Assembly (NCBI RefSeq): GCF_023276655.1
Contig: NZ_JALGRK010000002.1
Coordinates: 952,433 to 1,016,432, forward strand
Source of the DNA: Olsenella intestinalis
GTDB taxonomy: Bacteria; Actinomycetota; Coriobacteriia; Coriobacteriales; Atopobiaceae
DNA: 64,000 bases
Direction: 5' to 3'
Shown piece after piece: positions 30,974 to 41,165 of this stretch. The position numbers were made by a program, and so were the translations under genes. Position 1 is the stretch's first letter, and the number at the start of each line of letters is the position of its first letter. The notes beneath the pieces are model-generated. The model was not told where the DNA came from, ran no database searches, and saw nothing but the letters and a program-made list of their open reading frames with translations.

Positions 30974-31908
30974 TACTCCGCGACCTCCCCTCCGAGTCGG
31001 ATGCGCGGGTCGACGACGGCGTACAGGATGTCGACGGCGAGGTAGACCACGACGCAGATGATTGCGATGTACATGACGCCGCCCTCGATCAGGGGCAGGT
31101 CGCGCGCGTTGATGGCGTCGAGCAGCAGCTTGCCCATGCCCGGGATCGCGAAGACCGACTCGATGAGGATGGAGCCCGTGAAGATCTCGCCGAGCTGCGT
31201 GCCGGCGATGGTGATGATGGGGATGAGGGCGTTGCGCAGGCCGTGCACCAGGATGATGGTCGGCGTGGCGAGGCCCTTTGCCTCGGCGGTGCGCATGAAG
31301 TCCTGCCCCAGCACGTCGAGCATCGAGGTGCGCGTGACGCGCGCGATGCTCGCGGCGTAGCGCGTGCCGAGCGCGATCGTCGGCAGCACGAAGGCCGCGG
31401 CCGTCTTGATGCCCGAGAGCGGGAACCACTTGAGGTTGAGCGCGAAGACGATCTGGATGAGGATGGCTACCCAGAACGCGGGCGCCGAGATGCCGAAGAT
31501 CGAGATCGCCATGAGCAGGCGGTCGACCCACTTGCCGTGGAAGACCGCCGACACGACGCCAATCGTGAGGCCGAACACGAGCGCGAAGACGTACGCGAGG
31601 CCCGCGAGCACGGCCGTCACCGAGAAGGCCTTGCCCATGAGCGAGGCGACGCTCTTGTTCTGGGTGTAGGAGGTGCCGAAGTCGCCGCGCACCATGTTGG
31701 CGAACCAGTTGACGTACTGCTCGGCCACCGGCTTGTCGAGGCCCATGTTGTGCCTGACCTGCTCGATGGTCTGCTGGTCCGCCATGTCGCCCATCATGAC
31801 CCGCACCGGGTCGCCCGGAACCACGTTCAGGATGAAGAACGTGATGGCGGAAATGCAGATGACGACCCCGACGGCCTGCAGGACTCTCTTCAGCAGGAAG
31901 TCCCTCAT
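30973..31908 (-). CDS. oppB: Oligopeptide ABC transporter permease OppB-like
   Basis: MRDFLLKRVLQAVGVVICISAITFFILNVVPGDP..., DPP/OPP permease motifs. Confidence 0.92.
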   Translation of the reverse strand: MRDFLLKRVLQAVGVVICISAITFFILNVVPGDPVRVMMGDMADQQTIEQVRHNMGLDKPVAEQYVNWFANMVRGDFGTSYTQNKSVASLMGKAFSVTAVLAGLAYVFALVFGLTIGVVSAVFHGKWVDRLLMAISIFGISAPAFWVAILIQIVFALNLKWFPLSGIKTAAAFVLPTIALGTRYAASIARVTRTSMLDVLGQDFMRTAEAKGLATPTIILVHGLRNALIPIITIAGTQLGEIFTGSILIESVFAIPGMGKLLLDAINARDLPLIEGGVMYIAIICVVVYLAVDILYAVVDPRIRLGGEVAE

Positions 31909-31964
31909 CTGATCTCTCCTCTCCTCTCGCGCGAGGCGCGCGGCCTCGCTCGTTCCAACGGGAT

Positions 31965-31995
31965 GAGAGGCGCCACCAAATTGGCGGCGCCTCTC
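31965..31995. terminator. Intercistronic hairpin between oppA and oppB (attenuator-like)
   Basis: gagaggcgcc accaaattggc ggcgcctctc. Confidence 0.6.
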
Positions 31996-32041
31996 GTGTC
32001 TGGCTACCTGGTGATGTCGTCAGTGCGCCAGGCCATGGACA

Positions 32042-33673
32042 CTAGCCGGCGTAGTCCGGCTTGGTCGTGTCGATGTCAACGTCGATCATGTGGTAGATCA
32101 GGTTGCCGACCTTGGCGTTCTGGACGTAGTCCTTGGCGACGAACTGGTTCTTGGGGTAGTACAGCGGCAGCGTGGCGTAGTCCTGGCGGGTCAGGATGTC
32201 GTCGGCCTGGCGGTACAGGTCGGCACGCTTCTGCTTGTCCTGCTCGACGCGAGCCTGCGAGACGAGCGCGTCGAACTCGGGGTTGTTGTAGAACGAGCTC
32301 TTGCCCTTGGCGTTCTCGCTGTAGAAGTACGTGTACATGTGGTTGTCCGCGTCGGCGTAGAGCGGGAACCAGCCCACGGCCGTGATCTCGAGGCTGCCGT
32401 CCGCCCAGTCCTGGGCCCAGACGCCGTGGTCCTCGGTCTCGACGGTCAGCTTGACGCCGATCTTGGACCAGTAGTCCTGCACGGCCACGAGCTGCTTCTG
32501 GTTGATGTTCGCACGGACCTTGGCGGACAGCTCGAGGTTGGTGACGCCCGCCTCGGCGAGAAGAGCCTTTGCCTTCTCGGGGTCATACTCAAACGCGGGC
32601 GCGTTCGGGTCGTGACCCGGCGTCTGGGGTGCGAGCCAGCCGGACGGGACGGTGCCTGCGCCGCCGACGATCGACTGGATGAGCTCGTCGCGGTTGATGG
32701 CGAGCGAGAGCGCCTTGCGGACGCGGACGTCCTGGAGCTTCTCGGAACTGAGGTTGAGGTTGACGAACTGGACGCCCAGGGTCGGGTACTGGGTGATGAG
32801 GTCCTTGACCTCGGGGTCGCTCTTGTACTGCTGGAGCTGCGAGGCGTCGAGGTCGCAGTAGTCGACGTCGCCGTTCTTGAACGACATCATCTTGGTGTTG
32901 AGGTCGTCGACGAACTGGAAGTGAACCTCGTCGAGGGCGGGCTTGCCGTCGTGGTAGTCGTCGAAGCGGGCGAGCACGACCTCGGTGGTGTCGTCGTTGG
33001 AGACGACCTTGTACTTGCCGGTGCCGATGCAGTTGGTGCCCGTGCCCCAGGACTTGCCGGCCTTCTCGCAGGCGTCCTTCGGGAAGATGTCGGCGTAGTT
33101 GATGCCGAGGTTGTTCACGAAGGTGACCATGGGGTTGGTGAGGACGAAGGTGAAGTGCGTGTCGTCCTCGACCGTGAGGCCCTCGAGCTCGGTGGCGGTG
33201 CCGGCGAGCATCTCCTTGGCACCCTTGATCAGGTCGTACATGTAGGTGGACTTGCCACCGGTCTCGGGCTTGAACATGCGCTCGAAGGAGTACTTGACGT
33301 CGCTCGCGGTGAGCGTGGTGCCGTCGTGGAACTTGATGTTGGGCTTCAGCTCGCAGTGCAGGGTGACGCCATCAGCCTCGAAGGTCGGGATCTCCTTGAG
33401 CAGGCAGGGCACGAGCTCGTTGTCCTCGGTCCAGCGAAGCGGCGACTCGAAGATGCAGTCGGCGATGGAGGAGGAGCCGGAGTTCGTGGACTTCTGCATG
33501 TCCAGGCCCTGCTTGGCGTTGGACTGGGCAAACCTCAGGACCTTCTTCTTGCTGCCGGAGTCGGCAGCGCCGGCACCACCACAGGCGGCGAGCATCGAAG
33601 CTGCTGCGGCGCCACCGGCGGTGGCGGCGGAAGCCTTGAGGAAGCTGCGGCGGCTAAGGGACTTCTCCATCAT
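32042..33673 (-). CDS. oppA: Oligopeptide-binding lipoprotein OppA-like
   Basis: Twin-Arg-like SRRSFLKASAATAGGAAAASMLAACGG signal; SBP_bac_5 features. Confidence 0.9.
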   Translation of the reverse strand: MMEKSLSRRSFLKASAATAGGAAAASMLAACGGAGAADSGSKKKVLRFAQSNAKQGLDMQKSTNSGSSSIADCIFESPLRWTEDNELVPCLLKEIPTFEADGVTLHCELKPNIKFHDGTTLTASDVKYSFERMFKPETGGKSTYMYDLIKGAKEMLAGTATELEGLTVEDDTHFTFVLTNPMVTFVNNLGINYADIFPKDACEKAGKSWGTGTNCIGTGKYKVVSNDDTTEVVLARFDDYHDGKPALDEVHFQFVDDLNTKMMSFKNGDVDYCDLDASQLQQYKSDPEVKDLITQYPTLGVQFVNLNLSSEKLQDVRVRKALSLAINRDELIQSIVGGAGTVPSGWLAPQTPGHDPNAPAFEYDPEKAKALLAEAGVTNLELSAKVRANINQKQLVAVQDYWSKIGVKLTVETEDHGVWAQDWADGSLEITAVGWFPLYADADNHMYTYFYSENAKGKSSFYNNPEFDALVSQARVEQDKQKRADLYRQADDILTRQDYATLPLYYPKNQFVAKDYVQNAKVGNLIYHMIDVDIDTTKPDYAG

Positions 33674-33859
33674 GTTGCGCACCTTTCGACGTGATCTTGT
33701 ACTGTCTCTGCAACGACCCCACAGGGGTCAGAATCTGCATTGCGAACACTATGCATCACGTCCACAAGAAGATGGACAACTCAATTTGCGTGGAAATCGA
33801 CACTTAACAAACCGCAGGTAGATAATATTACAGGGATATTTCAAGCAAAGGTCGTAGCC

Positions 33860-34471
33860 CTAAGAGACCAAGGCCGCCTCGATCATCGCGGCCAGACCCG
33901 CGCTCGCGAGATCGCTCGGCAGGCACGCCACATCGGGACGCGAGACGGTCTGCGCCGGCGTGTACGGCACGTGCACGAACCCGCAGCGCGCCTCGATGCC
34001 GCACACGTCTGCCTCGTGCAGCACGCGATACATCACCTGGTTGCACACGTAGAGCCCCGCCGTGTCCGAGACCTTCGCAGGCACGCCCGCGGCGCACGAT
34101 GCGCTCGCGAGGTCGGCCACGGGAAGCGTCGCAAGGTAGGCGTCGGGACCCCCGCACACGATCGGCTCGCCCTGCGGCCTCGCGCCGTCGTTGTCGGGAA
34201 TCCGCGCGTCCATGCGGTTGACGGCCACGCGCTCGGGCGTGAGGCAGGTGCGCCCGCCGGCCTCCCCCACGCTCACGACCACGGCCGGCGCGGCTTCACG
34301 CATCGCGCCTGCGACCATGTCGCCCGACGCGCCGAAGACGACGGGCAGCTTGAGCTTGATGACCTCGCGACCGCAGACCTCGTCCGGCAGCAGTCGCACG
34401 GCCTCCCACGAGGCATTGCTCTTCTCGCCGCCAAAGGGCTCGAAGCCCGTGACAATGATCGGTCGCTCCAT
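33860..34471 (-). CDS. pcp: Pyroglutamyl-peptidase I
   Basis: MERPIIVTGFEPFGGEKSNASWEAV...VSDTAGLYVCNQVMYRVL (catalytic Cys region). Confidence 0.92.
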   Translation of the reverse strand: MERPIIVTGFEPFGGEKSNASWEAVRLLPDEVCGREVIKLKLPVVFGASGDMVAGAMREAAPAVVVSVGEAGGRTCLTPERVAVNRMDARIPDNDGARPQGEPIVCGGPDAYLATLPVADLASASCAAGVPAKVSDTAGLYVCNQVMYRVLHEADVCGIEARCGFVHVPYTPAQTVSRPDVACLPSDLASAGLAAMIEAALVS

Positions 34472-34530
34472 GATTCCTCCCGCGTCTTCGTTTCGCACGA
34501 TGGTAGCGCACCCGCCCCTGCGGTCAAGGC

Positions 34531-34573
34531 GAGGCTCTTCTCGCCTACGCGCCGGGCGGGCGAGAAGAGCCTA
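34531..34573. repeat. Inverted pair of the GCTCTTCTCG motif forming a hairpin
   Basis: aggctcttctcgcc ...gggc gggcgagaagagcct. Confidence 0.8.
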
Positions 34574-34579
34574 CAAAAA

Positions 34580-34612
34580 AGGGGAGCCGCCGAAGCGACT
34601 CCCCCACTCAGC
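34580..34612 (-). terminator. rpsA terminator
   Basis: Minus strand: ggggagtcgcttcggcggctccccttttttg. Confidence 0.8.
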
Positions 34613-34626
34613 CTATGTGGTGAGGC

Positions 34627-35844
34627 TTACTCCTCGACGGGAGCCTCCTCGGTCTCAGCCTCGACGGCCTCGGCGGGAGCCTCAGCGGCCTCCTCGTCCT
34701 CGGACTCGGGCTTGTCCATCGGCTTGACCTCGACCTCGACGCCCAGCGTCTCGGCAGCGGCCTTCATGGACAGGGAGATGCGACGACGGTCGAGGTCGAT
34801 CTCCATGACCTTCACCTGGACAGCGTCGCCCACGGCGCAGACCTGCGCAGGAGCGTCGACGTGCTGGCGGGCCATCTCGGAGATGTGCACCAGGCCCTCA
34901 ACGCCGTCGCCGAGGTCGACGAAAGCACCGAAGGTGACGAGCTTGGTGACGGTGCCCTCAACGATGGCGCCGACGGGGTACTTCTTGACGAGCGTGCGCC
35001 AGGGATCCTCGGTGGTCTGCTTGAGGCCGAGGGAGATGCGCTCGCGGTTGAGATCGACGTCGAGAACCTGAACCTCGACCTCCTGGCCGACCTTGACGAC
35101 CTCGGAGGGGTGGTTGACGTGGTTCCAGGAGAGCTCGGAGATGTGGATGAGGCCGTCGATGCCGCCGAGGTCGACGAAGGCGCCGAAGTCGACGATCGAG
35201 GAGACGGTGCCCTTGAGGCGCATGCCACTCTGGAGCTTGGAGAGGATCTCGGTGCGCTCGGCCTTGCGGGCCTCCTCGAGCACGACGCGACGGGAGAGGA
35301 CGACGTTGTTGCGGTTGCGGTCCATCTCGATGACGCGGGCCTCGATGCGGGTGCCCATGTAGGCGCTGAGGTCCTTGACCCTGCGGAGGTCAACGAGGGA
35401 GGCAGGCAGGAAGCCGCGGAGGCCGATGTCGAGGATAAGGCCGCCCTTGACGACCTCGATGACCTCGCCCTCGACGTTCTCGCCGGCGTTGAACTTCTCC
35501 TCGACGGCGTTCCAGGCACGCTCGTACTCGGCACGCTTCTTGGAGAGGATCAGACGGCCCTCCTTGTCCTCCTTCTGGAGAACGAGAGCCTCGATGGTCT
35601 CGCCGAGGTTGACGATCTCCTCGGGGTTGACGTCCTTGCGGATGGAGAGCTCGCGGGAGGGGATGACGCCCTCAGACTTGAACCCGATGTCAAGAAGAAC
35701 CTCATCGTGCTCAATCTTAACGACAGTGCCCGTCACAAGATCGCCCTCATCAAAGTCGGTGATGGTGCCGTCGATGAGGCTGTTCAGCTCCTCGTCGGAT
35801 ACGTCATCCAGAGAGAAGATGGACGAGTTTTGAATCTCACTCAA
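34627..35844 (-). CDS. rpsA: 30S ribosomal protein S1
   Basis: Four S1 domains (e.g. GMRLKGTVSSIVDFGAFVDLGGIDGLIHISELSWNHVNHPSEVV). Confidence 0.93.
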   Translation of the reverse strand: MSEIQNSSIFSLDDVSDEELNSLIDGTITDFDEGDLVTGTVVKIEHDEVLLDIGFKSEGVIPSRELSIRKDVNPEEIVNLGETIEALVLQKEDKEGRLILSKKRAEYERAWNAVEEKFNAGENVEGEVIEVVKGGLILDIGLRGFLPASLVDLRRVKDLSAYMGTRIEARVIEMDRNRNNVVLSRRVVLEEARKAERTEILSKLQSGMRLKGTVSSIVDFGAFVDLGGIDGLIHISELSWNHVNHPSEVVKVGQEVEVQVLDVDLNRERISLGLKQTTEDPWRTLVKKYPVGAIVEGTVTKLVTFGAFVDLGDGVEGLVHISEMARQHVDAPAQVCAVGDAVQVKVMEIDLDRRRISLSMKAAAETLGVEVEVKPMDKPESEDEEAAEAPAEAVEAETEEAPVEE

Positions 35845-36134
35845 AGGTGGACCCCTTTCAAAAACGGGGCCCCGATCTACATGACCGCTGCCTAGGGCGC
35901 TCGGCGGATGCTCTGCGCAATTGGAAACTTACATGTTCTCGGGGGCCGACAGATACAAGTGTACAAGCTTTCGCTCATACGCCAGATAGAATACCCGTTG
36001 TTTAGTGTTGATTTCAAGCCAAAGTTGTGCAAATCCCGATTTTCACTTCTGTTGCAAATTTTGCGCCACTCGCGGCCGCGTTTGGGTACGCTTAGATACG
36101 TCGTGGCACACCGCGAGACGCGAAGGAGGCACCG

Positions 36135-36890
36135 ATGATCAAGGCAGTCCTGTTCGACCTGGACGACACCCTGCTCGACATCAACCTCTCCGCGTTCGTC
36201 GCGCGCTACGCGCTTGGCAAGGCCAAGATCCTCTCGCGGATCGCCCGCGTCCCCACCTCGCTCACCTTCTCGCGGATCGCCCGCAGCTACATGGCGGTCT
36301 GCTCCGAGTCGCGCACGGACGACCTCACCAACGCAGAGCTCTACAACCAGACCTTCGAGAGGCTCTCCGGCATCCCCATCGAGGACCCCGTCATCGCGGA
36401 CGCGATCGACTACTACGAGAGCGAGTGCCTCTGGGACCTCAAGGGCGGCCCCGTTCTCGCCCGCGAGCGCGAGGGTGCCCGCGCGACCATCGAGCGCGCG
36501 CAGTCCCTCGGCCTCACGGTCGCGCTGGCCACCAACCCCACGTTCTCGCTCGCCTGCGACAAGGTGAGGATGGAGTGGGCCGGCGTCGCCGACGTCGACT
36601 TCGCCCGCATCTCGCACATCGAGAACTCGCACCGCGTCAAGCCCGACGCCGCCTACTACGAGGAGTTCGTGGGGGCGATCGGCCTCGAGCCGCACGAGTG
36701 CCTCATGGTCGGCAACGACGCGCGCCGCGACTTCCCGCGCCCCGACATCGAGCTGCGCACCGCCTACGTCGGCCACGGCTGGCCCAAGCGCGCGATCTGG
36801 CGCGGGCCCATCGGCACGCTCGGCAGCGCCCTGCCGCAGATCCTCGAGATCCTCAACACCCAGGACGAGAAGAGCGAGCACTCCCACTAG
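36135..36890 (+). CDS. HAD-family hydrolase
   Basis: MIKAVLFDLDDTLLDINLSAF...VGNDARRDFPRP. Confidence 0.9.
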   Translation: MIKAVLFDLDDTLLDINLSAFVARYALGKAKILSRIARVPTSLTFSRIARSYMAVCSESRTDDLTNAELYNQTFERLSGIPIEDPVIADAIDYYESECLWDLKGGPVLAREREGARATIERAQSLGLTVALATNPTFSLACDKVRMEWAGVADVDFARISHIENSHRVKPDAAYYEEFVGAIGLEPHECLMVGNDARRDFPRPDIELRTAYVGHGWPKRAIWRGPIGTLGSALPQILEILNTQDEKSEHSH

Positions 36891-37069
36891 GCGCCACCCA
36901 CTGGGCGCCACCCGCATGCCCACCGGGCACCGCACGCCCGATGCGCCGCTCCCCCATTGATGGTCTTTTCTCGCCGTTGTGGCATGCGCAGCTGATACCT
37001 GCAACAATCACAGCCACACGACCGAACCTGCCCGCACCGCGCCGGCAGACCGCACCGAGAGGGAGCACC

Positions 37070-38374
37070 ATGGACGCCTCCGCCTACGACAACCACCTTG
37101 CCATCCTGCACGAGGAGCTCGTCTGCGCACTGGGCTGCACCGAGCCCATCGCCGTCGCGCTTGCCGCGGCCCTCGCCCGCGCCGCCCTGCGCGAGCGCCC
37201 CGAGCACCTGTCGGTCTCGTGCAGCGGCAACATCATCAAGAACGTGAAGAGCGTCACGGTCCCCAACTCCGGCGGCATGCGCGGCATCGAGGCGGCTGCC
37301 ACGCTCGGCGCACTTGGCGGCGACGCCCGCCGCGAGCTCGAGGTGCTGCAGGCCGTCCAGCCCGAGGACATCGAGCGCACGCGCGAGTTCGTCTCGGCGG
37401 GCTACTGCGACGTCGAGCTGGCCGAGGACGTCCCCAACCTCTACGTGCGCGTGACCTGCGAGGGCGCGGGCCACACGGCCGTCGCCTGCATCGAGGAGCG
37501 CCACACCAACGTGGTCGAGCTCGCCCTCGACGGCGAGCCCACGGTCGCGGCAGGCGTGAGCGCCCATGCCCAGGCCACGTCTTCCGAGAAGAGCGAGGCT
37601 GACCGCTCCCAGCTCACCCTGAACTCCATCTGGGAGTTCGCCCACGAGGTAAAGCTCTCCGACGTCGACGAGCTCATCACGAGGCAGATCGAGACCAACC
37701 AGGCCATCTCCCGCGAGGGCCTCACCAACCGCTGGGGCGCCAACATCGGCAGCACCCTGCTCAAGAGCCGCCCCCAGGACATCTCCTGCAAGGCGCGCGC
37801 CGCGGCGGCCGCCGGGTCCGACGCCCGCATGAGCGGCTGCGCCATGCCCGTCGTCATCAACTGCGGCAGCGGCAACCAGGGAATCACCTGCTCGCAGCCC
37901 GTGCTCGAGTACGCCCACGACCTCTGGAGCACGCACGAGGAGCTCGTGCGCGCCGTGGTCCTCTCCGACCTCGTCGCCGTGCACGTGAAGTACTTCATCG
38001 GCGAGCTCTCGGCCTTCTGCGGCGCGGTCTCGGCGAGCTGCGGCGCCGGCGGCGGCATCTGCATGCTGCGCGGCGGCTCGTTCGCCCAGCTCGAGGCCAC
38101 CATCGTCAACACCCTCGCCAACGTCGGCGGCATCGTCTGCGACGGCGCCAAGCCCAGCTGCGCCGCCAAGATCTGCGCGGCCGTCGACGCCGCGATCCTC
38201 GGCTGCGACATGGCGCTCGCCGACGACAACTTCCTGGCGGGCGACGGCCTGGTCGGCCAGAACGCCGAGGAGACCATCCGCTCGATGGGCTACGTCGGCC
38301 GCGTGGGCATGCACCCCACCGACGTCGAGATCCTCAACATCATGATCGGCAAGACGGACGTCACCAGCGCATAG
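37070..38374 (+). CDS. L-cysteine desulfidase-family protein (CyuA/YhaM, UPF0597)
   Basis: LHEELVCALGCTEPIAVALAAA, CSGNIIKNVKSVTVPNSGGMRG, INCGSGNQGIT, SASCGAGGGI. Confidence 0.85.
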   Translation: MDASAYDNHLAILHEELVCALGCTEPIAVALAAALARAALRERPEHLSVSCSGNIIKNVKSVTVPNSGGMRGIEAAATLGALGGDARRELEVLQAVQPEDIERTREFVSAGYCDVELAEDVPNLYVRVTCEGAGHTAVACIEERHTNVVELALDGEPTVAAGVSAHAQATSSEKSEADRSQLTLNSIWEFAHEVKLSDVDELITRQIETNQAISREGLTNRWGANIGSTLLKSRPQDISCKARAAAAAGSDARMSGCAMPVVINCGSGNQGITCSQPVLEYAHDLWSTHEELVRAVVLSDLVAVHVKYFIGELSAFCGAVSASCGAGGGICMLRGGSFAQLEATIVNTLANVGGIVCDGAKPSCAAKICAAVDAAILGCDMALADDNFLAGDGLVGQNAEETIRSMGYVGRVGMHPTDVEILNIMIGKTDVTSA

Positions 38375-38473
38375 GCGGACGAGAAGAGCACGCCCTCGCT
38401 CGGGGCGCATGCGGCAGGCCCCGACGATGCACGATACGCGCATCGTCGACAACCGTTATCTCGACTACCTGTC

Positions 38474-39976
38474 CTACGCGACTCCGTACCAGCCGATTCC
38501 CTCGGCGTTCCACCCAATCGAGACGAGCGCGTCGTTCTCGCCGCGGCTCGTCGTGTAATTGTGCGTTCCAACGCTCGCATAGGGGTTGTACTGCCTATAC
38601 AGAGGTACGCCGTGCGCGTCGTCGGAATACCAGCCAACGCCCTCGTCGCTCCAACCCACAGACTTGAGGTTGTCACGCTCGCCCGCGCTCATCGTGTAGT
38701 GATGGTCGCCAGCGTAGGGGTTATAGAGTCGATACACGGGGCTCTTCGAACGCTCCGGCGCTACCCAGCCGATGCCCTCATACGACCAGCCTATGTTCGC
38801 AAGGTGATCCTTCTCCACGGGCGAGGCCGTGTAGAAGTGCTCGCCGGTGTACGGGTTATACAGGCGATACATCGACGACTTTCCACCCTGCGAGGGCGAG
38901 GGCGCGGGCGCAGACCCCTGCTTATGCGTCAGGTACCCAGGGTTATCCGGCGCATCTACGTGAGCGTAATCAGCAGACGAATGCGAGTAATCGTACTTGG
39001 TCCCATTGCCACCAACGAGCTTGTAGCACCCATCGAACATCCGATAGGTCTCGAGAGGCCCAAGAGACGCCGTCGACCAGCCGTCCCCAACGTAGATACG
39101 CTCGAGCTCCTGGCAGTACGCAAACATGCTCTCCATGTTCAGAACCTTCGCGGTATTCCAGCCCGAGAGATCAAGGGACCCAAGGATGTCACAGAAATAA
39201 AACAGCTGATTCGCGTTGGTCAGTGATTCAGTATTCCAGCGGGCAACATCAATCGATTCGAGCCTCCTACAACCCCAGAACATCTGGTTCATGGTTTCGA
39301 CCTGCGGCGTATCCCAGCCCGAGATGTTGAGGTCAAAGAGATGATCACACGCCCAGAACATCTCGCTCATGTCCGTGACGCTCGTAGTGTCCCAGCCAGC
39401 CAGGTTGGCTGAAGTCAACGCATCACACGACTGGAACAATCTGCTCATGTCACGTACGCGTGATGTGTTCCACCCAGTCAGGTCGATGGAAGTCAGCGAG
39501 CTGCAGCTCCGAAATACTCCGCTCATATTCGTCACGGCAGACGTGTCGATGCCCGAGAGATCGGCTGAAGTCATTTTGCTAAACGACGAGAACAGCCCGG
39601 AGATTGACTCGGCGGCGACAATGCGACCGCTCGTCCTCACGCGCTTTACCTCATAAGTCTGCAGGGAATCCCAATACATGTAACCCGTGCTGTTCGGGAG
39701 CGTGCCAGAACCGATCGTCAGAACCCCGTCGCTGTCAAAGGTCCATGGGCAGGTTCCAAACGTGCCACTACTCACAATACTTGCCTGGGTCGCGAGGTCA
39801 TCAACCACCGCATCGGTGAGGGTCGCCTCCGCGTCGCCGGCCTCATCATCCGCGCGGGCAAGCGCGGGGACGCCCGCCAAGACAACGAGGCACGACAGGG
39901 CACATGCCAAGCCGCATCGAGCCATCCAACAACGCATGGAGCCACTCATACAGACCCTCCTAGGACAACGGCGCAT
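38474..39976 (-). CDS. BspA-family leucine-rich surface protein with C-terminal DUF5648-like repeats
   Basis: Signal peptide; repeats LTSIDLTGWNTSRVRDMSRLFQSC; C-terminal RLYNPYTGEHFYTASPVEKDHLANIGWSYEGIGW x3. Confidence 0.88.
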   Translation of the reverse strand: MRRCPRRVCMSGSMRCWMARCGLACALSCLVVLAGVPALARADDEAGDAEATLTDAVVDDLATQASIVSSGTFGTCPWTFDSDGVLTIGSGTLPNSTGYMYWDSLQTYEVKRVRTSGRIVAAESISGLFSSFSKMTSADLSGIDTSAVTNMSGVFRSCSSLTSIDLTGWNTSRVRDMSRLFQSCDALTSANLAGWDTTSVTDMSEMFWACDHLFDLNISGWDTPQVETMNQMFWGCRRLESIDVARWNTESLTNANQLFYFCDILGSLDLSGWNTAKVLNMESMFAYCQELERIYVGDGWSTASLGPLETYRMFDGCYKLVGGNGTKYDYSHSSADYAHVDAPDNPGYLTHKQGSAPAPSPSQGGKSSMYRLYNPYTGEHFYTASPVEKDHLANIGWSYEGIGWVAPERSKSPVYRLYNPYAGDHHYTMSAGERDNLKSVGWSDEGVGWYSDDAHGVPLYRQYNPYASVGTHNYTTSRGENDALVSIGWNAEGIGWYGVA

Positions 39977-40181
39977 TCAGAGGCACGCGGCAATCGCGTG
40001 CAGCGTTGCATAGCGTACATCAATGAGAAAACTGTCTGTGCAATACAGTGAGCGTAGAGCAGAGTTTTTTGGCCATACAGGTCTGCAAATCTACAGGTAA
40101 AGCAGGTGTACCACTATAAATACCGCCTGGCTTTATCACATATGATAAAGGGCGCAACTCTTCTCAACGTACGCTACCCGC

Positions 40182-40493
40182 ATGGATGGCAACGAACTCA
40201 AAATCATGGTGGGCGAGGAGATTCGCAGAAAGCGCGAGTCGCAGGGGCTCAGCCTGCACGTGTTCGCCGACATGGTCGGCACGAGCTACACCCATATCTG
40301 GAAGGTCGAGAACGGCAAGGTCAACGTGGGCCTCGACCTGCTCTGCCGCATCTCCAACGCACTTGGGGTCACACCGCGAGAGCTCTTCGTGACCCGCCGC
40401 GCATGGAAGGTCGAGATCGGAGCCCGCGACACGCGCGACGACGAAACAGAGAAGGCTCCCAAGCATGCCAAGGGGAGCAAGCACACCGCCTAA
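40182..40493 (+). CDS. XRE-family HTH regulator
   Basis: VGEEIRRKRESQGLSLHVFADMVGTSYTHIWKVENGKVNVGLDLLCRISNALGVTPRELF. Confidence 0.85.
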   Translation: MDGNELKIMVGEEIRRKRESQGLSLHVFADMVGTSYTHIWKVENGKVNVGLDLLCRISNALGVTPRELFVTRRAWKVEIGARDTRDDETEKAPKHAKGSKHTA

Positions 40494-40541
40494 CCACGTC
40501 GTGTGGGCGCTACGACCGGGAAGGCCTTCGCGTTTGCTTTG

Positions 40542-41165
40542 TTAGAACAGGCCGCCCTGGGCGGAGAAGCCCTTGTCCTCCAGCCAGTTTGCGCGGTCGT
40601 CGGCGGCCGTGGTGGCAAGCTCGTCGCAGCGCTCGTTGAGCTCGGTGCCCGCGTGGCCCTTGACCCAGATGAAGGTCACGTCGTGCGGCTTCTTGGCCGC
40701 AAGCAGGCGCTTCCAGAGGTCGGGGTTCTTGACCGGCTGCTTGGAGGCCGTCTTCCAGCCGCGCTTGAGCCAGCCCCAGACCCAGCCCTTGTTGAAGGCG
40801 TTGACCACGTACTGCGAGTCGGAGTGGACCTCCACCTCGCAGGGGCGCTTGAGCGCCTCGAGCGCACTGATCACACCGAGGAGCTCCATGCGGTTGTTGG
40901 TCGTCTCGCGATATCCCGCCGAGAGCTCGCGACGGTGCTCGACGCCCGCGGAGTCGCGGAAGAGGAGCACCGCGCCGTAGCCGCCAGGGCCGGGGTTGCC
41001 ACGCGAGGAGCCGTCCGTCCAGACCACGACGCGCATCTTTGAGGCGGAGCCACCGACGCGGCCGTTGCTCTTCTCGGCGGCGGAATCGTCGTCGAGGGTC
41101 GCGTCCACGAGCTCGTCCTCGAAGAGGTCGGGGTGGTCGTGCATGATCTCGTCGAAGGATGCCAT
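40542..41165 (-). CDS. rnhA: Ribonuclease HI
   Basis: [24 protein letters not shown]...[16 protein letters not shown]...[10 protein letters not shown]...VKGHAG. Confidence 0.93.
   Translation of the reverse strand: MASFDEIMHDHPDLFEDELVDATLDDDSAAEKSNGRVGGSASKMRVVVWTDGSSRGNPGPGGYGAVLLFRDSAGVEHRRELSAGYRETTNNRMELLGVISALEALKRPCEVEVHSDSQYVVNAFNKGWVWGWLKRGWKTASKQPVKNPDLWKRLLAAKKPHDVTFIWVKGHAGTELNERCDELATTAADDRANWLEDKGFSAQGGLF

Noticed and set aside
33700-33860. T-box or other leader RNA upstream of oppA
   Set aside because: Only a short cgaccccacaggggtcag hairpin visible; no recognisable T-box or riboswitch core
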